Origin: Candidatus Nomurabacteria bacterium RIFCSPLOWO2_01_FULL_46_18
GTDB taxonomy: Bacteria > Patescibacteriota > Minisyncoccia > Phycocordibacterales > UBA9973
Length of the DNA: 18,098 nt
Reading direction: 5' to 3'
Assembly (NCBI GenBank): GCA_001786015.1
Contig: MFVH01000005.1
Coordinates: 1-18,098 of the forward strand
Shown: one piece after another, positions 13,296-18,098 of the stretch
How positions within the stretch are numbered: the stretch's first letter is position 1
Layout: every line of letters begins with the position of its first letter
The notes under the pieces: generated by a model
The model's database searches: none
Told to the model about the DNA's origin: nothing
The model's input: the letters and a program-made list of their open reading frames with translations, nothing else
Position numbers and translations under genes: made by a program

Positions 13296-13692
13296 AGTAT
13301 TTTCCGGTGAAGGGATTGCGCTTGGAGAGGCCCTTCAGCATTTTTTTGATGCTCCTTGCCCCGCGATACAGGAGCGTCAGCCGGCGATCTTTGTTCTTGC
13401 TGATTTCTCGAAAAAGGCTTTCTTTTACCGCGTCGACGGCCGCGTATAAATCCTCCTCGTCGGCGCTTGAATAAAAATTTTCACCACCGAGATTAATCTT
13501 ACAGTCTGCGTGAAAGATCACTCCCTTTTGATGGTGTTTAGTCGCTTTAGAAACTTCAAAATTAATATTCGTTTCTCCTCCCTCTTCTTCGATTTTTACC
13601 AAGAGCTTGCTTAAGTTGGTAACCTTTTTCGAGACGTAATCCTCAATTTCCGGCGTCAGTTCGATATTTTTCCCCAATAAATTTATCCGCAT
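13294..13692 (-). CDS. hpf: Ribosome hibernation promoting factor
   Basis: This 132-residue S30AE-family protein binds the small ribosomal subunit and keeps idle ribosomes inactive. The N-terminal domain (about 1-98) shows the family pattern: MRINLLGKNIELTPEIEDYV, then a beta hairpin, and DLYAAVDAVKESLFREI near the end. A basic tail of about 35 residues follows (KNKDRRLTLLYRG and beyond). This is longer than the short E. coli Hpf/YfiA proteins but lacks the second domain of the long form. It has its own promoter in the 18-base gap after glgP, with an extended TGaTATAAT six bases before the ATG, and ends at the terminator shared with fmt. Paralogue naming (Hpf or RaiA) is not resolvable here. 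Confidence 0.92.
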   Translation of the reverse strand: MRINLLGKNIELTPEIEDYVSKKVTNLSKLLVKIEEEGGETNINFEVSKATKHHQKGVIFHADCKINLGGENFYSSADEEDLYAAVDAVKESLFREISKNKDRRLTLLYRGARSIKKMLKGLSKRNPFTGKY

Positions 13693-13707
13693 CCCATTAT
13701 TATATCA
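13693..13707 (-). promoter_or_regulatory. Leaderless-type promoter of hpf
   Basis: On the minus strand an extended -10, TGA then a perfect TATAAT (13699-13704), is followed by six bases and the hpf ATG at 13692. The promoter fits inside the 18 bases between glgP and hpf. No -35 box is visible. Confidence 0.75.
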
Positions 13708-13710
13708 TGC

Positions 13711-15372
13711 TTATGGTCTATGGGTGTGTTTTTGTTTTAAGGCGGGTAGATACAATTTCTCGATGTATTCTTTCAAAACCCGAGTGGTGGAAAAATTATT
13801 CAACATCAAGTTCCTCGCTCGCTTCATTTTATCGGTCCAGGCTGGCCGGTCCCAGGAAGGCAATATTTTATCCCGCAGAATTGAAAGGATCTCATCGGCG
13901 CTTCGGGGATCCTTCATCACCCAGCCGATATCCTCCGGCGCGACTTCCGCCACCCATCCGTCGCCGGTGGTAAGAGCCAGCGCTCCGTTTAACGCCGCTT
14001 TCATCCCGCTTGTTCCGCAGGCTTCGAACCCAACCAGCGGGGTATTGAGCCATACGTCCGCCCCGGCGGTGAGCGTTTCCGCTACGGCCGTGCTGTAATT
14101 GGGGATAAAAACCGCGATTCCGGGGAGTTTTTCTTTGATTACTTTTTTAATTTTCGCAATGTAAGGATTTCCGTTTTCATCCTCTCTGGTCGGCCCGGAA
14201 AAGACGAGGTGAATCGGGACGGGAGAATTTTTCACGAGTTGAAGAAGCTCGGTGGCACGGTCGAGAATCAGTGTCGGCTGTTTGTATTCAACCAAGCGCC
14301 TCGCCCAGACGAGGATAAGATCGTTCTCCCCCCACTTCTCGCCGGATTTCTCTTCCACCAACGCGAGCAGGCGCTTTTTATTTTTCAGATGATCTGAAAT
14401 CGGATCGGAATTTTTTCCGACTTTGTCCCAGCGGGGAACAAAAATGCCGTTGGTAATCGTCTCCAAATTTTCTTTCGGCCAGAGAGTTTTCGCGCGGGCC
14501 GCGTGAAGCCGAGAAACCGCGTTCGCGTGGGAAGTCAGGTTAAAAGCAAGCGTCGTCATTGAAAGAAGCCCAGGCAGATCTTTCCGCCCTCCCAGTTTTG
14601 AGATATCTCTCCCAACGAGACCCATCTCTTCCGCGTATTGAGCCAGAAAGAGGCTTACTTTTTCTTCCGCGAAAAGTTCCTGCCCCTCGGGAAGAATCGT
14701 GTGGTTCGTAAAAATGACGTGTTTCCGGGCAAGCTTCAGGGCTTCCAGGAAATTCGCGATTCGCTGATGTTCCATCTCGTGCCGGACAAGTTCGAGCGCG
14801 ATGAAAGCGGAATGGCTCTCGTTTAAATGATAGACGGAAGCGTGGTGTCCCAAGGCGGCGAGCATCCGAAAACCCCCGATTCCTAGGATAATTTCCTGCT
14901 TCAAGCGAAGATCTCGATTATCGTCGTAGAGATTTTTAGTGATATCGCGATCAATCGGGTCATTTTCAGAAAGATCAGTGTCCAAAAGATACACGCTAGC
15001 CTCCCCCTCCCGCCACTCCCAGGCGCTAATGTAAATCATCCGGTTCTCTAGGGGGAGCGAAATCTGGAGCTCCTTTCCATCTTTATCTACAACCCTTCTT
15101 AATATTTTCTTCGGGTTGATTTTTTCCGCCGATAAAATGCTCTGGGCGTTTTTGTAGCAAAGACCGACCGCCAGGAGCGGAAACCCTCGAAGCGCCGCCT
15201 CCCGCACGTAGTCGCCGGCGAGAACTCCGAGCCCCCCGGCGTAAGTGGTCAGAGCGCTGTCCAGAGCGTATTCGGCGCAAAAATAAGCGACCGGAGCTTT
15301 CAGAAACACGCGGTATTCCTCGCTTTTTTTAAACTCATCAAACCAGAGGTTTGTATTTTTGTTCGTTTGCAT
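13711..15372 (-). CDS. glgP: Alpha-glucan (glycogen/maltodextrin) phosphorylase
   Basis: This GT35-family enzyme releases glucose 1-phosphate from alpha-1,4-glucans with phosphate and a PLP cofactor. At 553 residues it is of the short alpha-glucan phosphorylase type. YFCAEYALD (31-39) and TYAGGLGVLAGD (43-54) form the N-terminal block, followed by VYHLNESHSAF, TNHTILPEG and NGIFVPRWD. GTSGMKAALNG carries the PLP-binding lysine, Lys458. The preceding Ala-Cys replaces the more common Ala-Ser. It starts four bases after the GH57 gene stop and is the last gene of the glgA-GH57-glgP operon. The same operon thus holds genes for polymer synthesis and breakdown. An upstream GAGG lies about 11 bases from the ATG, rather far for a ribosome binding site. 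Confidence 0.93.
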   Translation of the reverse strand: MQTNKNTNLWFDEFKKSEEYRVFLKAPVAYFCAEYALDSALTTYAGGLGVLAGDYVREAALRGFPLLAVGLCYKNAQSILSAEKINPKKILRRVVDKDGKELQISLPLENRMIYISAWEWREGEASVYLLDTDLSENDPIDRDITKNLYDDNRDLRLKQEIILGIGGFRMLAALGHHASVYHLNESHSAFIALELVRHEMEHQRIANFLEALKLARKHVIFTNHTILPEGQELFAEEKVSLFLAQYAEEMGLVGRDISKLGGRKDLPGLLSMTTLAFNLTSHANAVSRLHAARAKTLWPKENLETITNGIFVPRWDKVGKNSDPISDHLKNKKRLLALVEEKSGEKWGENDLILVWARRLVEYKQPTLILDRATELLQLVKNSPVPIHLVFSGPTREDENGNPYIAKIKKVIKEKLPGIAVFIPNYSTAVAETLTAGADVWLNTPLVGFEACGTSGMKAALNGALALTTGDGWVAEVAPEDIGWVMKDPRSADEILSILRDKILPSWDRPAWTDKMKRARNLMLNNFSTTRVLKEYIEKLYLPALKQKHTHRP

Positions 15373-15376
15373 ATTT

Positions 15377-16867
15377 CTACGACCCTCTCTGTTCGGGTTG
15401 GCCGCCTCGGATTTTATAGTATTTTGCCTTGTATTTTTCTATCGCTTCTTCAACTTGATGATGCGGTATCTCAACCCGAAGGAGATCGATGGCGTTGATG
15501 GTGTCATAAATGTCTAATTTGTTTTTAAGTTTGTATTTCGCGTCTCTCCAAAGAATCGCCTTCTCGTACTCGCCACGCTCCGCCCCCTCTTTTTCGAGTT
15601 TTTCCATCATCTCGATAAAGGCATGGAAGACTCCGATCTCCGCGCCGCCCTTCCCAATCGTTCTGTCTTTGAAGGGAATACGCAAAATTTTATTTTGCTC
15701 TTGCATCATGGTTCTGATTTTTCCGGTGCGCTGCCAATTGAAGGCGGTACTGATTATTTTTTCGTAAAAGTCTCGGCCCTGATCTAGAATTTCTTTTTTT
15801 ACCTCCGGAATAAACCGAAGAGTGTCCAAGAGGTTATAAGCGCCATACTCGATCATCTCCAGACTCCACCAAGGCTTAGCCGAAGCCCACCAAAAATGAT
15901 CCGAGGCCAGAGCCACATCCATTTTCGCGCGCACTTGCTCAAAGCGGGAATGGTTTTTGTCCAGTCGGTAGACTTCTTCCAGCACCAACTGGGTGAACTC
16001 CCACTGCCAGCGGTGGATTATATTTTCCGGGTCTTTCCAGGAGAGAAACTGAACGCCCCGCTCAATGTCTTCTTTACTCGAAGCCCAGGTAGCTTCGGCT
16101 GGAACAATTTCTTTTTCCGTCTGATAATATTTTTCAAGATCGCCTACTGTCAGAAACTCAAATTCTTCAGTCTGGAAAATTTCGAAAAGCATTTTTTCCA
16201 GGCCCGGCCGATGATGCCCAAATGTTTCGGCGTCCATAGCGGTGACAATATAATTTTTGCCCCCGAGCTCTTCCTCCATCGCCTCGATCAGCGTTTCGCG
16301 CGAGCGCACCACCGCGCTCATGATTAAGTTCGAGAGCCGGCGGTCGCGGAAAAAAACTTGCAGCTTTGAATTTTTAATCTGGTAGATTTGGCTCGAATCT
16401 ACTTGGCCGACATTCCCGCCACAGGAGATTTCGTCCAAAATTATCCACTTGAAGCCCAGTTTTTCAACCAGCGGGACAAGATTCGGATAGTACGCCATTT
16501 CCGGCGGAAAGAAACCTTCTGGGGCATAGCCGCCTAAAAATTTCTTCAACGTTTCGGTATTTAAATTGATCTGCCGAATGGCCTCCGCCTCGGAGATCAA
16601 CGGCAAGAGCGCGTGGAATTTAGCTGAACCGGTTATCTCCACCCGGCCCTCAAGCACCAAATTTTTAATATCCTCCAAGATATCTCGGTAGCCATATTTG
16701 TGTAAAAGTTCAAACAAGGAGCCGTTGATATTCAGGGTCAAGCGGATGCGCGGATTTTTTTTAATGCCCTCGATGATCGGCCGGTAGCTTTGTGCCACGA
16801 TCGCTTCCAAAATATCGGGCTGCTGATTGACCGGCTGATACAAATGAAGGAAGTTTGCCCAGCGCAT
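15377..16867 (-). CDS. Glycoside hydrolase family 57 protein
   Basis: This 496-residue GH57 enzyme acts on alpha-glucans. The family motifs are in order: HLYQP (8-12), an E-x-T-G segment at 77-80, FFPPEMAYYP (119-128) with Glu123 as likely nucleophile, MDAETFGHH (211-219) with Asp212 as likely acid/base, and SDHFWWASA (322-330). A helical C-terminal region follows. GH57 includes branching enzymes, 4-alpha-glucanotransferases and amylases, and these motifs do not say which this is. Between glgA and glgP a branching or debranching role is the natural guess, since the visible cluster has no other glgB or glgX. ATG 16867 lies one base after the glgA stop. The longer in-frame reading to 17056 overlaps glgA and is rejected. 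Confidence 0.88.
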   Translation of the reverse strand: MRWANFLHLYQPVNQQPDILEAIVAQSYRPIIEGIKKNPRIRLTLNINGSLFELLHKYGYRDILEDIKNLVLEGRVEITGSAKFHALLPLISEAEAIRQINLNTETLKKFLGGYAPEGFFPPEMAYYPNLVPLVEKLGFKWIILDEISCGGNVGQVDSSQIYQIKNSKLQVFFRDRRLSNLIMSAVVRSRETLIEAMEEELGGKNYIVTAMDAETFGHHRPGLEKMLFEIFQTEEFEFLTVGDLEKYYQTEKEIVPAEATWASSKEDIERGVQFLSWKDPENIIHRWQWEFTQLVLEEVYRLDKNHSRFEQVRAKMDVALASDHFWWASAKPWWSLEMIEYGAYNLLDTLRFIPEVKKEILDQGRDFYEKIISTAFNWQRTGKIRTMMQEQNKILRIPFKDRTIGKGGAEIGVFHAFIEMMEKLEKEGAERGEYEKAILWRDAKYKLKNKLDIYDTINAIDLLRVEIPHHQVEEAIEKYKAKYYKIRGGQPEQRGS

Positions 16868-16868
16868 C

Positions 16869-18098
16869 TTATTGATTGAACTGGTTAAGGGCACGGTGAA
16901 AGAGCTTTTCGTACTCTCGGGCGGATTTCTCCCAGGAAAAGTTCTCCCGCATGGCTCGCCTTTGTATTTCCCGCCAGACTTTCGGATATTTGTAAATTTC
17001 ATAAGCCCGCATGAAAGTTCCCGAGAAGGCGAATTTGTCGTAATTATCGAAAACAAAGCCGGTTCCGGGATCGTTTTCGCTAGTGTGGTCTTTGACGCTG
17101 TCCGCCAGGCCTCCGATTTTTCTTACGATCGGCACCACCCCGTAACGCATCGCCTCCATTTGCGTCAGCCCACAGGGCTCAAATCGGGATGGGATGAGTA
17201 TCGCATCGGCGCCAGCATAAATGGTGTGCGGCAAAATGTTATCGAAAGAAAGATGCGTGGCAACCTGCTTATATTTTTTATCCAGCTCATTGAAAAAAGA
17301 AATAAATTTGGAATCTCCGGTCCCGAGCGCCACCAGCTGAAAATTAAAATTATCGAGGAGGGGTTCAATTACATCGGCGATCAAGTCGATCCCCTTCTGG
17401 TCGGACATGCGGGAAATTACTCCTACGACAAAAGTATCTTTTTCCTCCGGCAGGTTGAATTTTTGCTGGAGAATTTTCTTGTTTTTTACTTTTTCTTCCA
17501 GCTCGTCGGCATTATATTTGTATTCCACATAGGGATTCGTCTCCGGATCATAAGTTTCATAATTAATGCCGTTTAAAATACCGAAAAGCCTGGAACGCCT
17601 TTCTTGCAGAAGATCTCCCAAGAGCTCTCCGTATTCGGGAGTGGTTATTTCCCGGGCGTAGGTCGGCGAGACAGTATTGATTACATCGGCATAGCGAATG
17701 CCCCGGCGCATGAAATTGGCCTTGGAGAGCCGGGGATCGGTAATGGCGGGGATCGCTGACTGTCCATCGTCATAATCGAGCTCGCTTACGTATCGATGGT
17801 CGAAGTTTCCTTGATAGGAAAGATTGTGGATGACGAAGACAGAGGCAATTTTTGAAATTATGCTATCGTTCTCGTATTCGGTTTTGATGAAGTTTGGGAT
17901 AAGCCCTCCCTGCCAGTCGTTGGCGACGATAATGTCCGGCCTCCATTCGGGAAAATTTTTTACAAACTCAAGGCAGCCTCGACAGAGGAGCGCCCAGCGC
18001 GCCGGATCGTCGTCATAGCCGTAGACACTCCCCCTTTTTTCGTAATATTCCTCGTTTTCCAGAAAATAATTCACGGGGCCAGGTCCGTTTAAATATTT
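16869..18098 (-). CDS. glgA: Glycogen synthase, cut by the window edge
   Basis: This GT5 enzyme extends alpha-1,4-glucan from a nucleotide-glucose donor. The open frame continues through the right edge, so the N-terminus, with its donor-binding KxGGL motif, is outside. About 409 residues are visible out of an expected 480-500. Readable blocks are NDWQGG, VIHNLSYQGNF, NTVSPTYAREI, GILNGINYETYDP, SRMSDQKG and EPCGLTQMEAMRYGVVPIV followed by GGLADSVKD. The last block includes the conserved catalytic-region glutamate. It is the first visible gene of the glgA-GH57-glgP operon, and the GH57 ATG follows one base after its stop. A GTG at 18074 is internal and not the true start. Its promoter is not in the window. 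Confidence 0.95.
   Translation of the reverse strand, partial: KYLNGPGPVNYFLENEEYYEKRGSVYGYDDDPARWALLCRGCLEFVKNFPEWRPDIIVANDWQGGLIPNFIKTEYENDSIISKIASVFVIHNLSYQGNFDHRYVSELDYDDGQSAIPAITDPRLSKANFMRRGIRYADVINTVSPTYAREITTPEYGELLGDLLQERRSRLFGILNGINYETYDPETNPYVEYKYNADELEEKVKNKKILQQKFNLPEEKDTFVVGVISRMSDQKGIDLIADVIEPLLDNFNFQLVALGTGDSKFISFFNELDKKYKQVATHLSFDNILPHTIYAGADAILIPSRFEPCGLTQMEAMRYGVVPIVRKIGGLADSVKDHTSENDPGTGFVFDNYDKFAFSGTFMRAYEIYKYPKVWREIQRRAMRENFSWEKSAREYEKLFHRALNQFNQ

Noticed and set aside
16868..17056. N-terminal extension of the GH57 protein
   Set aside because: It overlaps the conserved end of glgA, and GH57 homology begins at MRWANFLHLYQP.
18072..18074. GTG as the start of glgA
   Set aside because: The frame stays open to the window edge, and the N-terminal synthase domain is still missing, so this codon is internal.
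1..18098. CRISPR array, tRNA, rRNA, transposase or phage genes
   Set aside because: No regularly spaced repeats, cloverleaf sequence, or mobile-element protein motifs were seen, and there are no gaps large enough to hide most of these.

Overview
The window reads as a compact bacterial chromosome segment with 16 complete genes and one cut by the right edge, almost no spacer DNA, and only household functions. No phage, transposase, CRISPR or RNA gene was seen. Very short or overlapping gene junctions, compact protein versions, weak Shine-Dalgarno signals and palindromic repeats inserted inside essential genes suggest a Candidate Phyla Radiation (Patescibacteria, perhaps Parcubacteria-like) genome. 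That placement is inference from style, not a phylogenetic result. TGA is used as a stop (rpe, rpiB, lepB, def), which argues against the TGA-recoded CPR lineages.

Layout from left to right. (1) 64-3209, minus strand: a non-oxidative pentose-phosphate operon, transcribed rpiB > rpe > transketolase N-terminal subunit > transketolase C-terminal subunit. (2) 3246-4028, plus: dapF, divergent from rpiB. (3) 4025-6068, minus: a cysteine-synthase-family PLP enzyme followed by GAPDH, converging on dapF with overlapping stop codons. (4) 6094-9297, plus: dnaE, the replicative polymerase, divergent from the PLP enzyme. (5) 9294-9818, minus: pth, whose stop codon overlaps that of dnaE. (6) 9879-13191, plus: lepB-hisS-def-fmt, a protein synthesis and export operon in which def and fmt form the N-formylmethionine cycle. 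It ends at a bidirectional terminator. (7) 13294-13692, minus: ribosome hibernation factor hpf. (8) 13711-18098, minus: glgA (partial) > GH57 glycosidase > glgP, a glycogen/alpha-glucan synthesis and breakdown operon. No gap without a gene is longer than about 100 bases.

The genes fit a fermentative, minimal metabolism: an alpha-glucan store (glgA, GH57, glgP) that can feed sugar phosphates into lower glycolysis (GAPDH), with the non-oxidative pentose-phosphate enzymes interconverting sugars for nucleotide precursors.

Two structural signals stand out. First, all seven genes that begin a transcription unit in the window carry a -10-like hexamer (TATAAT, TATACT, TATAGT, TATATT or GATACT) exactly six bases before the ATG. 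This predicts that transcription starts at or next to the start codon, so the mRNAs would be leaderless. Second, several palindromic repeats lie in frame inside rpe, dnaE, def and fmt, and one supplies the stop codon of fmt. Functional oddities are an Rpe with two metal-ligand histidines replaced, an RpiB of the glutamate type, and a DnaE whose PHP domain keeps a full metal-ligand set.
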